Source of the DNA: Ischnura elegans
Lineage: Eukaryota > Arthropoda > Insecta > Odonata > Coenagrionidae
NCBI RefSeq assembly: GCF_921293095.1
Contig: NC_060248.1
Coordinates: forward strand, 74,283,243 to 74,347,242
Length of the DNA: 64,000 nt
Reading direction: 5' to 3'
The notes under the pieces were generated by a model. The model saw only the letters and a list, made by a program, of their open reading frames with translations. It searched no databases and was not told where the DNA came from. The first letter of the stretch is position 1. Each line of letters begins with the position of its first letter. Shown here in pieces: positions 60,401 to 64,000 of the stretch. The position numbers and the translations under genes were made by a program.

Positions 60401-63037
60401 GGGGGGGTGTGAGCACTGGGCCAGTTAAAAGTAAAAATATCTAGGTAGTTAAAATATGTACATTTTTGTAACTAATTTTATGTTGTATATTTTTTAATCA
60501 ACCTAGGTGTTAAAAAACTTTAATCTGCTTGAATGAAACATGATTGTTAAATCGAAATGTGTAATCTTTTATTTTATGATACAGTAGACTCTCATTAATA
60601 CGAAGCTCACGGGACTGAAAAACCGGTGGTTCATAATAACAAAGTTCGTACGAACGTTTCTTTTAAGAATCTTTAGTTCATAAAGCTACGTAAGGGATTG
60701 AGAAGTGCTATTGTCCTGCAGAATGTAACACTGCATTACAATTTTGTGTGAACGCATTATTTTGACAAACTGATCTAGCTAGCGTGCAACGCAGCCGGAG
60801 CCTAAAAAAATGGGTTCCATGGGAAGGAAGAACGGGTGAAACGTTGAACAGTTCCTGACTTCATCTCAGATTAAGTGATACTTTGTTCAGATTGTGCCCA
60901 AAGTGCAAGTTCCTTTACGCCACACCACATCGCATCGGTCAACCCAAAAGGTGCCAAATTTGTAATTTCGGGTACGCTTGAACTTCCCCAATTTTTGTAT
61001 CTCTGTAAGTTCGTAAATCATATATTCGTAAGAAAAGGGCTTACTTTACGTCCAATTTACGAGCGGTAATGAGAGGGTCACCATGATTTGGCAGTTACGA
61101 AGCTTATCGTATTATATTGCATGCATACTTAAGTATCTCCTACTGAAGAAAGAACCATAATTGACACTGTCGCGCACAGTTCACGAGGAGAACTTAAACG
61201 CAGCGCAATGGTTATAATGTGGCATAGTGTATATCCACCTAAATGCCGTTCCTTACTCGTGGAACTTTGTAATAAAGTTCTTTTTGTGGCAGGTAGGACC
61301 GGGACTGAACTTCGTAATTTCGTAATAGCATTTATAAATAAAATAAAATATTTTCCATGATCTCAATAAGATTGAATAAGGGAAATCGGTTACTGTGCGG
61401 TAATAACTATGAGTGCAAAAAACAATCTCTCGGCGAGGAATTATGAAAGGACTTCCAGTGTCCAGGTGGAAGAAGGTCCTAAGGGCATTCGCATATTAAA
61501 GGTGGCCATGGTATTCGGCGTCCGGGCAAGTGCGCGGTTGGGTTGGGCCGTTAGTCGGCCCTGAATTTTGCAAACGATAGGTGACGTCATAACACATACC
61601 ACTTTTCATTGCTGTGTTTACATTCACAGCGTGTCCGTCACGTACGTTAATTTTTAGTTAATATATGGCCGGTGATTTTCCTTTGTTGGCTTATTAACGG
61701 ACTATGAATTTGACGACATTGAGACCGTGAAAACCTGAAAAAACCCTGAAAACTTGAAAAAAAGTGAAAACCTGGAAAAAACCGTGAATTTTGACATTTA
61801 GGTAGAGTGGGAACCCTGGAAGTCTTTTGTTTGGTAGCTGTCGCTAGAACCTGTTAAGGGAGAATTTCATCCACCAGAATGACAGATTATAACATAGATC
61901 CCTGTGATATTTTAGATATTTATATGTTATTCATAATTTAGATATTCATATTTCATATTCCTGTGCATTTATCGTTTGTGCATTATTTGTTCACGACACT
62001 TAGAAATATTAGTGCAAAGGAGAATAATATGAATAACACTGTGTTTTAAATTACTGCAGTCGTAATGACCATTGTGGCATCAGGTGAAAATATTGTCTTG
62101 TGGTCACATTAAGTCTACATGAAAATGAGATGGGTCTATTTGAGTATGGTTAGTCTTGGTGACTTCACTGTGGAAGAGGAGACAGATAATTTAAGAAACA
62201 TTTTGTCACACTGTCACAGCGACATGATGCAAGGGAGGAGGGGTGTGTTACCTTTGACTGGATTGTGATTTTGCTTCATTGGTACTTTAGCATTGCAGAT
62301 CCTACATAGCATTCTATTCGCCTGTTTTTTTCTCCCTTGTGTCAAATTATAACAGATACATCATGAAAATTACTCAAAGCATGGGTTTTTTAGTGGAGGT
62401 TCTCTGAAGCTGGATTGCTTTCCTCCTTGTCGGGTTTTCTTCCATTTCGTCCATGTCCATTGTCACAGCCTTTTGTTTTCCTTCTGTTTCCTTACTGTTT
62501 TATCTCTCTTATTGTGTTATGGTCTTATAAGTTAATAGAATCAATGTTGAATTCTGATATAATATATTTTAGAGTGGTAAAGATGCTTCAAATAGGCAAA
62601 AATGCTATCAGGTTCTATAGTTAAGTTGTTTTTTCAGTCAAAGTTATGAACTAGGGAAATACTCTGTGAATGAAGTTATGATGAATGAGGCAAATGCATG
62701 GCATTAGGAGATTATTACATACTTACATTCTCCTAGCTATGTTTTCATTTAATGAATGCGATTTGTTTTGAAGCAAGTGAGTCTCCTCTTGGTTGACCTA
62801 ATACCAGTTGCTGTCTCTGATTTAGTTCTCATCTATCGGGTCCCGTTATTTTCATTATTAGTGTAATGTATGTACCTGACTGTGCTTTGCCTTGACATAT
62901 CGACCTCAGAGTGCGTTACAAATTTCTTATGGTTTTTTTTTTATTTTATTTGCTTGCTAATTTTCTTTGTTTCTCTTTTAGTGTCAGAGTCAGAACTTCC
63001 AGCCAGCAAAAGAAGACGTCTTTCAAAGGAAAAGTGA
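3319..63037 (+). CDS. NCOA6: NCOA6 (nuclear receptor coactivator 6) ortholog, eight coding exons, 3057 aa
   Basis: Join 3319-3445, 3619-3785, 4950-8979, 16558-17756, 27830-30854, 42229-42478, 48489-48808, 62982-63037. Every junction has GT/AG and the exon phases fit, giving 9174 nt with no internal stop. The protein is a transcriptional coactivator scaffold in the nucleus. In vertebrates and flies it belongs to the KMT2C/D (Trr) COMPASS-like complex and binds nuclear receptors through LxxLL boxes. Diagnostic parts: residues 56-98 carry [20 protein letters not shown] and [10 protein letters not shown], nearly identical to vertebrate NCOA6; LxxLL boxes at 376-380 (LVNLL) and 1225-1229 (LSSLL) resemble the two vertebrate boxes; the C-terminus is basic ([10 protein letters not shown]). 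Most of the rest is low-complexity Ser/Pro/Thr/Gly. It is longer than the human protein (about 2060 aa). Introns total about 50 kb and are full of transposon remains. Confidence 0.9.
3446..3618. other. NCOA6 intron 1
   Basis: Short 173-base intron with donor GTAAGT and acceptor TCCTCCAG. Nothing else is seen in it. Confidence 0.8.
3619..3785 (+). CDS. NCOA6: NCOA6 coding exon 2, signature block (residues 43-98)
   Basis: The most conserved exon of the gene. It reads [36 protein letters not shown], then [16 protein letters not shown]. This folded-looking N-terminal block is the basis for calling the whole gene NCOA6. It ends in phase 0 at GATCAG|GTAATC and joins [10 protein letters not shown] in exon 3. 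Confidence 0.92.
3786..4949. other. NCOA6 intron 2
   Basis: AT-rich intron of 1164 bases with donor GTAATC and acceptor TTATTTCAG. No transposon termini, coding frame or RNA gene were recognised. Confidence 0.7.
4950..8979 (+). CDS. NCOA6: NCOA6 coding exon 3, giant low-complexity exon with two LxxLL boxes (residues 99-1442)
   Basis: One uninterrupted 4030-base exon that starts [19 protein letters not shown] directly after the signature block. Residues about 110-370 are Pro/Ser/Ala/Gly rich with repeated PPPPYPG-type tracts. LVNLL at 376-380 is followed by a basic patch ([14 protein letters not shown]), the same order as in vertebrate NCOA6. An acidic Ser-rich stretch ([13 protein letters not shown]) is followed at 883-895 by [13 protein letters not shown] and [12 protein letters not shown], which looks conserved rather than low-complexity. 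LSSLL occurs at 1225-1229 in a context like the second vertebrate box (LSQLL). The exon is richer in G+C than the introns. It ends TTCACAG|GTAACT in phase 1. Confidence 0.9.
12914..13891. mobile_element. MITE family A, full-length copy with a nested element
   Basis: The ends are inverted repeats: CAGGGTTCCCACTCAACC on the left and, read in reverse complement, CAGGGTTCCCACTCAATC on the right. Both sides are flanked by ATTAA, a likely 5-bp target duplication. It has no coding capacity. Partial copies lie at 26422-26750 (left part) and 61545-61818 (right part). Comparison with the right-part copy shows that 13488-13804 is a later insertion. Confidence 0.8.
13488..13804. mobile_element. Small inverted-repeat element nested in MITE family A
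   Basis: Left end CAGTTGAGGACCCCAAATC and right end (reverse complement) CAGTTGAGGACCTCAAATC make inverted termini on a 317-base insert. The partial family A copy near 61680 runs through this site without it, so it is a secondary insertion. The CAGT start resembles pogo/Tigger-type termini, but a TA duplication is not clear on the right side. Confidence 0.65.
14107..14253. repeat. Imperfect inverted repeat, 40-base arms
   Basis: Arms 14107-14146 and 14214-14253 are reverse complements with a few mismatches; the outer 17 bases, AATGAAGAGCTATGACT, match perfectly. The 67-base loop has no clear coding or RNA feature. It is probably a small MITE or its remnant. Confidence 0.7.
16558..17756 (+). 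CDS. NCOA6: NCOA6 coding exon 4 (residues 1442-1841)
   Basis: Joins exon 3 through a split codon (G|AC, Asp) and reads [15 protein letters not shown]. The content is Ser/Lys/Pro rich and low-complexity, with proline-directed SP/TP sites ([12 protein letters not shown]). A more regular segment near the end, [19 protein letters not shown], is likely helical. Ends TATGTG|GTAAGT in phase 0. There are no stops over 1.2 kb in AT-rich surroundings and both neighbouring junction phases fit, which supports it as a real exon. Confidence 0.88.
18040..18186 (-). repeat. tRNA-derived SINE fragment
   Basis: On the minus strand the sequence starts GGAGCATGGTAGCCTAGTGG, with a good pol III A box (TAGCCTAGTGGG). 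About 35 bases on comes a degenerate B box (GGGTCTAAATCTT instead of GGTTCGANNCC). The cloverleaf is not intact, so this is a tRNA-derived repeat and not a tRNA gene. Confidence 0.5.
18900..20452 (+). pseudogene. Degenerate pogo/Tigger-like DNA transposon
   Basis: The right end, read in reverse complement, is TA then CAGTGTAACCTCGATAAAAC, a pogo-type terminus; a diverged left end lies near 18902 (AGTCGAACCGAGTTAAAG). Inside, 19309-19513 reads [12 protein letters not shown] and, after one TGA in place of a probable Trp, [11 protein letters not shown], matching the DNA-binding part of CENP-B/Tigger transposases. Further on, 19540-19620 resembles WSYKFKAKA and AGDA. The frame 19909-20097 ([20 protein letters not shown]) resembles the helical C-terminus. 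The catalytic DDE core is missing or unrecognisable. Dead copy. Confidence 0.7.
20849..20904. repeat. 23-base tandem repeat, 2.4 copies
   Basis: The unit TAGCCAGCCTTAAATCAAAT plus GTC occurs at 20849-20871 and, with two changes, at 20872-20894, followed by a partial third copy. Confidence 0.75.
22667..23650 (+). pseudogene. Dead pogo/Tigger (Jerky-like) transposase
   Basis: The fragments are in transposase order across several frames. First, [15 protein letters not shown] resembles the helix-turn-helix region. Next, [13 protein letters not shown] comes before the first catalytic Asp in [18 protein letters not shown] (23139-23192). Then [10 protein letters not shown] matches the ADGTKLPP motif after that Asp. 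Finally [18 protein letters not shown] (near 23531-23584) matches the region after the last catalytic residue. Several stops and frameshifts interrupt it and the stretch around the second Asp is lost. No terminal inverted repeats were located. It differs from the 18900-20452 element and represents a separate lineage. Confidence 0.75.
24370..24915 (-). pseudogene. Non-LTR retrotransposon reverse transcriptase fragment
   Basis: Read on the minus strand: MRFTDDI at about 24915-24895 corresponds to the YADD catalytic box of reverse transcriptases. It is followed by a KINYKKTKV-like segment, then [20 protein letters not shown] (within 24548-24733), then [12 protein letters not shown]. This order is typical of the C-terminal half of a LINE RT (thumb and post-RT region). 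Frameshifts and stops show it is dead. The long open frame on the + strand here (24339-24788) is a shadow. Confidence 0.7.
25176..25212. repeat. Palindrome, 16-base arms
   Basis: GGGGCTATTCCATGTA and TACATGGAATAACCCC, with one mismatch, are separated by 5 bases. It may be the joined ends of a deleted MITE. Confidence 0.7.
26422..26750. mobile_element. MITE family A, left part only
   Basis: Begins with the family A terminus CAGGGTTCCCACTCAACCC and follows the 12914 copy for about 330 bases, to the segment equivalent to 13280. The right half is absent. Confidence 0.75.
27830..30854 (+). CDS. NCOA6: NCOA6 coding exon 5 (residues 1842-2850)
   Basis: A 3025-base open exon between acceptor TTCATTCTAG and donor CGAG|GTAATA. 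It reads [12 protein letters not shown] directly after exon 4. It is Ser/Thr/Pro rich with a poly-Ser tract. More structured patches are [38 protein letters not shown], and [17 protein letters not shown]. The last has an additional LxxLL match (LEQLL, 2580-2584). Basic stretches ASKRKRQES and [19 protein letters not shown] (about 2735-2753) recall the ILLTKACKKV segment near the vertebrate C-terminus. Ends in phase 1. The exon is clearly coding from its length and composition, but most of it is probably disordered. Confidence 0.88.
32090..33489. mobile_element. Tigger/pogo-like non-autonomous element
   Basis: Flanked by TA on both sides. The left end is CAGTGGAACTTGTTTAATAC and the right end in reverse complement is CAGTGGAACTTGGTTAGTAC, matching at 18 of 20 bases. 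Subterminal copies of ACGTACTAACCA occur near both ends. No transposase fragment was recognised in its 1400 bases. Confidence 0.8.
34370..35035. mobile_element. MITE family B, copy 1 (nested in hAT 1)
   Basis: Starts AATAGGGTAGTTTCCTTCAT and ends with a diverged AATAGGAGAGCACCGTATT, an inverted form of the start. It aligns along its length with copies at 39799-40443 and 59492-60149. No coding capacity. Confidence 0.75.
35361..35784. repeat. Tandem duplication, 242-base period
   Basis: The unit starting TAACTTGATATTTTTTTCGA at 35361 is repeated from 35603. The second unit stops after about 180 bases at CCCACGGCACTGA. The copies are nearly identical, suggesting a recent duplication inside hAT 1. 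Confidence 0.8.
36387..36678. mobile_element. Small MITE with CAGTGGCG-type ends
   Basis: Left end CAATGGCGTAACTAG and right end (reverse complement) CAGTGGCGTGAGTATG. It is flanked by CCCTTGGC and CTCTTGCC, a 6 of 8 match that may be a decayed 8-bp duplication. It contains a run of 16 C at 36648-36663. Confidence 0.55.
38050..38480 (-). pseudogene. 3' end of a non-LTR retrotransposon (Jockey/CR1-like)
   Basis: On the minus strand 38348-38148 encodes [20 protein letters not shown], then [18 protein letters not shown] and [10 protein letters not shown], ending at a TGA (38147-38145). A short 3' UTR follows and then a tail of ATTATT repeats (+ strand AATAATAATA at about 38060). The 'FNKLPTSIK...FK..LKK.L' pattern is typical of the extreme C-terminus of insect LINE polyproteins. 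Upstream the frame is broken, so only the last part is present. The clade assignment is tentative. Confidence 0.72.
39140..39211 (+). repeat. tRNA-like core of SINE unit 1
   Basis: The 72-base cloverleaf-like region has D arm, a 5-bp anticodon stem (CTCGA/TCGGG), loop CCGGAAA (would-be anticodon GGA, Ser) and a T arm (CCGGG/CCCGG). The acceptor stem is GCCTCAG against TCAAGGC with mismatches. Position 33 is C instead of the invariant T, and the core is embedded in a repeat. It is therefore read as a SINE promoter and not a working tRNA gene. Confidence 0.7.
39463..39534 (+). repeat. tRNA-like core of SINE unit 2
   Basis: Same structure as the core of unit 1, with a perfect A box (TAGCTTAACTGG) and B box (GGTTCGAATCC). 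Anticodon loop is again CCGGAAA with C at position 33. The acceptor 3' side is TCAAGGG, so the last pair of the stem is lost. Confidence 0.7.
39799..40443. mobile_element. MITE family B, copy 2
   Basis: Ends CAATAAGGTGTTGCCTTCAT and (reverse complement) CAATAGGGTGGTTTCCTAT. The 645 bases align with copies 1 and 3 throughout. No coding capacity. Target duplication not resolved. Confidence 0.78.
42229..42478 (+). CDS. NCOA6: NCOA6 coding exon 6 (residues 2850-2933)
   Basis: Starts after ACAATAG with GTGGGTCAATGG; the split Gly codon restores frame from exon 5. It encodes an acidic piece ([18 protein letters not shown]) and a basic, probably helical piece ([20 protein letters not shown]). Ends CCCCAA|GTAAGT in phase 2, which matches only an exon that starts in phase 2, as exon 7 does. 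The fit of phases on both sides is the main support, together with clear amino-acid composition. Confidence 0.87.
42575..42872. mobile_element. Tigger-like MITE (298 bases)
   Basis: Flanked by TA on both sides. Ends CAGTCAACTCTCGATTATC and, in reverse complement, CAGTGAACCCTCAATCATC. Far too short to encode a transposase. It ends 22 bases before the Helitron. Confidence 0.8.
43395..43785 (+). pseudogene. Remnant of Helitron Pif1-like helicase
   Basis: From 43395 an open stretch reads [20 protein letters not shown], then [20 protein letters not shown] and [12 protein letters not shown]. After frameshifts come [13 protein letters not shown], then MIPTYMPF, then [10 protein letters not shown], and near 43720-43755 [12 protein letters not shown]. 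That order is the C-terminal part of the Pif1-family helicase of Helitron Rep/Hel proteins, with the TINKSQGQ motif near the end. At least three frameshifts or stops make it dead. No Rep nuclease part is present. Confidence 0.82.
43869..44143. mobile_element. MITE with perfect 8-bp duplication nested in the Helitron
   Basis: CTTCGCTT occurs directly on both sides (43861-43868 and 44144-44151). The ends are CAAGGGCGCAGCTAGG and, in reverse complement, CAGGGGCGCTGCGAGG. The 275 bases hold no coding region. The 8-bp duplication points to a hAT- or P-like transposase acting in trans. Confidence 0.82.
45200..45560 (+). mobile_element. Penelope-like element terminus with TATA box and hammerhead-like core
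   Basis: A C/T-rich stretch is followed by a TATA box (TATAAAAG at 45436-45443). Then 45475-45500 carries CAGATGAT, a 5-bp stem with 3-base loop (GGCTC AGT GAGCC), and CGAAAC. Downstream is CATTAAAAATTCTTGTGGAA. This order (GATGA, short hairpin, GAAAC, then A-rich and TGTGGAAA) is typical of the long-terminal-repeat-like ends of Penelope-like retroelements, which encode hammerhead ribozyme motifs. The core has A where the CTGATGA consensus has T, so catalysis is doubtful. Boundaries are approximate and no RT was seen. Confidence 0.55.
45875..48074. mobile_element. hAT-like non-autonomous element 2 with perfect 8-bp duplication
   Basis: ATAGAAAT (45867-45874 and 48075-48082) exactly brackets 2200 bases. 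The ends are TAGTGATGGGTCGGTTCGAT and, in reverse complement, TAGTGATGGGTCGATTCCAA. Repeated CGATTC/GAATCG motifs are clustered inside both ends. An internal stretch around 46085-46170 and 47095-47135 is rich in CTCGA/TCGAG and may mark another, older insertion. No transposase was recognised. Confidence 0.92.
48489..48808 (+). CDS. NCOA6: NCOA6 coding exon 7 (residues 2933-3040)
   Basis: Starts after CTCAACAG; the AA|G split gives Lys, then [20 protein letters not shown]. It is strongly basic with Arg/Lys/Ser/Thr and a Gly run ([14 protein letters not shown]), ending [11 protein letters not shown]. Donor TCATCAG|GTACTA leaves phase 1, matching exon 8. Basic low-complexity content before a short KRRR tail is like the end of vertebrate NCOA6. 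Confidence 0.86.
49332..49533. repeat. 95-base near-perfect inverted repeat (two Penelope-like ends head to head)
   Basis: Arms 49332-49426 and 49439-49533 are reverse complements with about four mismatches and a 12-base loop. The + strand arm reads TTGATAAT, hairpin GTTAC TCT GTAAC (49450-49462), GAAAC, then AATAAAATACTATGTGGAAA. This is the same layout as the Penelope-like terminus at 45475-45540. The other arm is the same sequence on the minus strand. Confidence 0.85.
50741..51540. repeat. CpG-rich imperfect inverted structure inside hAT 3
   Basis: Around 50893 the sequence CTTAAGCCGTAATTTTTTCA and around 51395 its reverse complement TGAAAAAATTACGGCTTAAA face each other. Matching extends outward (GAGGCGTA/TACGCCTC, and CCAATTCATGGGCGATTTTC against GAAAATCGCCCATGAATTGG, 20 bases perfect). 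The enclosed 0.5 kb is much richer in CG dinucleotides than the surroundings. It is probably part of the original hAT or a nested MITE. Confidence 0.75.
53540..53735 (+). pseudogene. 3' tail of a non-LTR retrotransposon
   Basis: One frame reads [19 protein letters not shown], stop, [20 protein letters not shown], stop, then [14 protein letters not shown] and a real-looking terminal TAG at 53709-53711. It is followed by GATGATGATG, a microsatellite-like 3' tail. The GRP...DVK...DR..WR pattern is the usual C-terminus of RTE-like LINE proteins. Two in-frame stops make it dead. Confidence 0.75.
54853..54879. repeat. Perfect 27-base palindrome
   Basis: CAGTCTAAACATG and CATGTTTAGACTG are exact reverse complements around one T. 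It lies just 3' of an A-rich tract (54715-54810). Confidence 0.85.
55290..55640. repeat. Diverged direct repeat, about 260-base period
   Basis: GAGAACTCATGCATGAGACC through GGCAGTTATCTATCCGG near 55303 recurs as GAGAACTCCTGCATAAGGCC through GGCAGTTGTCTATCCGG near 55569. It may be an internal duplication of the surrounding Tigger-like element. Confidence 0.6.
56873..56932. repeat. Perfect 30-base tandem duplication
   Basis: TGTGCTTATTACATACTGGT plus TTGTGCCATG occurs twice in direct succession with no mismatch. Confidence 0.9.
59140..60240 (-). pseudogene. LINE reverse transcriptase fragment interrupted by a MITE
   Basis: On the minus strand, from about 59400 down, one frame reads [40 protein letters not shown] and NNEVQDMRH before a stop. 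This is the standard post-RT block of RTE-like LINEs. Just upstream on that strand, [14 protein letters not shown] resembles the preceding IAKAKEAF helix. MITE family B (59492-60149) separates this from about 90 bases of further LINE-like sequence. It is the same kind of element as the 24370-24915 fragment. Confidence 0.7.
59492..60149. mobile_element. MITE family B, copy 3 (nested in a LINE fragment)
   Basis: Ends AATAGGGTAGTTTCCTTCAT and, in reverse complement, AATAGGGTGGTTTCCTATT, 658 bases. The best-preserved of the three copies. No coding capacity. Confidence 0.82.
60585..61083. mobile_element. Tigger-like element remnant
   Basis: TA then CAGTAGACTCTCATTAATAC at the left. The right side reads ACGAGCGGTAATGAGAGGGT, a reverse complement of the left end minus its outermost bases. 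It is AT-rich with repeated AAGTTCGTA motifs. No transposase. Confidence 0.5.
61545..61818. mobile_element. MITE family A, right part only
   Basis: Follows the 12914-13891 element from its CTGAATTTTGCAA segment to the end GAGTGGGAACCCTG, without the nested insertion seen there. The left half is missing. Confidence 0.78.
62982..63037 (+). CDS. NCOA6: NCOA6 terminal coding exon 8 (residues 3040-3057)
   Basis: After acceptor TTCTCTTTTAG the exon encodes [18 protein letters not shown] and TGA. The basic KRRRLSKEK tail is the same kind of ending as the SKRRKSK of vertebrate NCOA6 and looks like a nuclear localisation signal. The phase matches exon 7. Confidence 0.87.
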
Positions 63038-63290
63038 CCCATCATTTCTGATGGCTCCCCGCCATCACCTTCACATCTGCCACCACTTTGGTGATATATT
63101 AGCATGCAATGACTTCCACTTAGAGGTGGCGTAGGTTGGGGGCAAATGTTTTCTGTTAATTATGTGTCTCACCTACCATTCATGGCTATTTGCACAGGTT
63201 GCCCTAAGTGTTGAAAATCCACAAATTGAATAGGATAATACCCTTTTTCACTGTGGATTCAAATAAAATAAAAAAATATCATTTGAGCTT
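63038..63290 (+). other. NCOA6 3' UTR
   Basis: Sequence from the stop to just after the first good AATAAA (63262-63267). It is short compared with the gene; use of a more distal site beyond this cannot be excluded. Confidence 0.55.
63262..63267 (+). terminator. Candidate poly(A) signal of NCOA6
   Basis: AATAAA about 225 bases after the stop codon, followed by an A-rich stretch. Confidence 0.6.
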
Positions 63291-64000
63291 CAGCCAAGGT
63301 GAGTTGGAGCGAATAATATTTACAACAGCCATGCTGGTTAATGGTATGAGTGAAACACAATGTTGCCTGGAAGGTTCCTGATATTTCCCATTGTGAGTTG
63401 GAAGTGCTTTGTGATTGCATTAGATTTGGGGGATCTCTGCCTTTTCTGTCCCTTGAAAAAAAAGTTGAGAAGAGATTGCATATTTAAGAAAGGATTTGGG
63501 AAGTCAGAGTCCGAAAGGGTGATATGCCTTGGCTAAAATTGTGACGTAATATTTTTTCCTCTCTCCTCTTCTTGAGTTGAAACCATGTAGATACTATGCT
63601 GCCTTAAACTATCAAGAGATGAATCCTCCTTTCAAATCCCTTTTAAATTACCTGTTGTTATATTTTGTATAAGTGTTGAGTGTGTGGGACATGTAAATAA
63701 GTAACTATTAGGTTGTGTGAGAAAAAATAATTTGTGTACATAATATACATATAAGAAAAACCATATACATGTATAGGAAGAGGGGTCATGAGGTAAAAAT
63801 GTTTATTATTGAATATGTTTGCTTGAATGGACAGGAGGTGATAGTAGTTTTTGTGTGTGAGCTCGAAGTGTGTGTTATCAAAGTGTATTAGTTGGCATAA
63901 TCTAATTTCCTTGGACATTTTACCCACCTCCAGTTGTGATATTTTCTGATACAGAAACTAGCAAGGTTATTTGTGACGAGGAGCCTCGTTGGGAATCAGT
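63291..64000. other. Downstream DNA
   Basis: No coding frame, RNA gene or transposon terminus was recognised. It may be an extended 3' UTR or intergenic. Confidence 0.4.

Larger units (their letters stand above)
48809..62981. other. NCOA6 intron 7 (14.2 kb)
   Basis: Donor GTACTA, acceptor TTCTCTTTTAG. It contains hAT element 3 (48934-51629), a composite Tigger-like element with LINE pieces (53094-56238), a 30-base duplication (56873-56932), a LINE fragment (59140-60240) split by MITE family B copy 3, a Tigger-like remnant (60585-61083) and the right part of MITE family A (61545-61818). In 51640-53090, 56240-59130 and 61820-62980 nothing convincing was seen. Confidence 0.7.

Noticed and set aside
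1-64000. CRISPR arrays, bacterial operons, or an intact viral or transposon gene
   Set aside because: None is present; the window is spliced eukaryotic DNA, and every transposon-derived coding fragment found carries stops, frameshifts or large deletions.

Overview
This is nuclear DNA from an arthropod, most likely an insect. The evidence is spliced genes with GT/AG introns, an AT-rich intron background, an animal-specific coactivator gene, and a typical insect mix of repeats (hAT, pogo/Tigger, Helitron, non-LTR, Penelope-like, tRNA-derived SINE). The species cannot be fixed from sequence alone. The size and repeat load of the introns suggest a large, possibly hemimetabolous, genome.

The window holds two genes, both on the + strand. 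(1) 1097-1447 is a complete two-exon gene for cytochrome c oxidase subunit 6C (81 aa; Drosophila 'cyclope' type). (2) 3319-63037 is one very long gene with eight coding exons for NCOA6 (nuclear receptor coactivator 6, also ASC-2/AIB3). All splice phases agree and give a 3057-residue protein. The signature block [14 protein letters not shown], two LxxLL boxes resembling the two in vertebrate NCOA6, and a basic KRRR tail support the call. From established knowledge of the family, NCOA6 is a subunit of the KMT2C/KMT2D (fly Trr) COMPASS-like H3K4 methyltransferase complex.

Layout: 1-900 upstream DNA; 900-1516 COX6C; 1520-3318 short intergenic interval plus probable 5' non-coding exon(s) of NCOA6; 3319-8979 exons 1-3; intron 3 (7.6 kb) with a nested MITE; exon 4 (1.2 kb); intron 4 (10 kb) with two dead pogo/Tigger transposases and a LINE fragment; exon 5 (3.0 kb); intron 5 (11.4 kb) with a Tigger-like element, a hAT element with perfect 8-bp duplications, a LINE tail and a tandem tRNA-derived SINE; exon 6; intron 6 (6 kb) with a Tigger MITE, a Helitron carrying helicase remnants, a Penelope-like terminus and a second hAT; exon 7; intron 7 (14 kb) with a third hAT, a composite Tigger-like element, LINE fragments and MITEs; exon 8 with the stop; a short 3' UTR with AATAAA at 63262.

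The two genes are neighbours without an obvious joint function: one is a respiratory-chain subunit, the other a chromatin/transcription coactivator. Everything else is dead or non-autonomous transposon sequence; no intact transposase, RNA gene or CRISPR was found. The best targets for follow-up are the precisely bounded hAT elements and the inverted pair of Penelope-like termini carrying hammerhead-like cores. No new enzymatic system was found.
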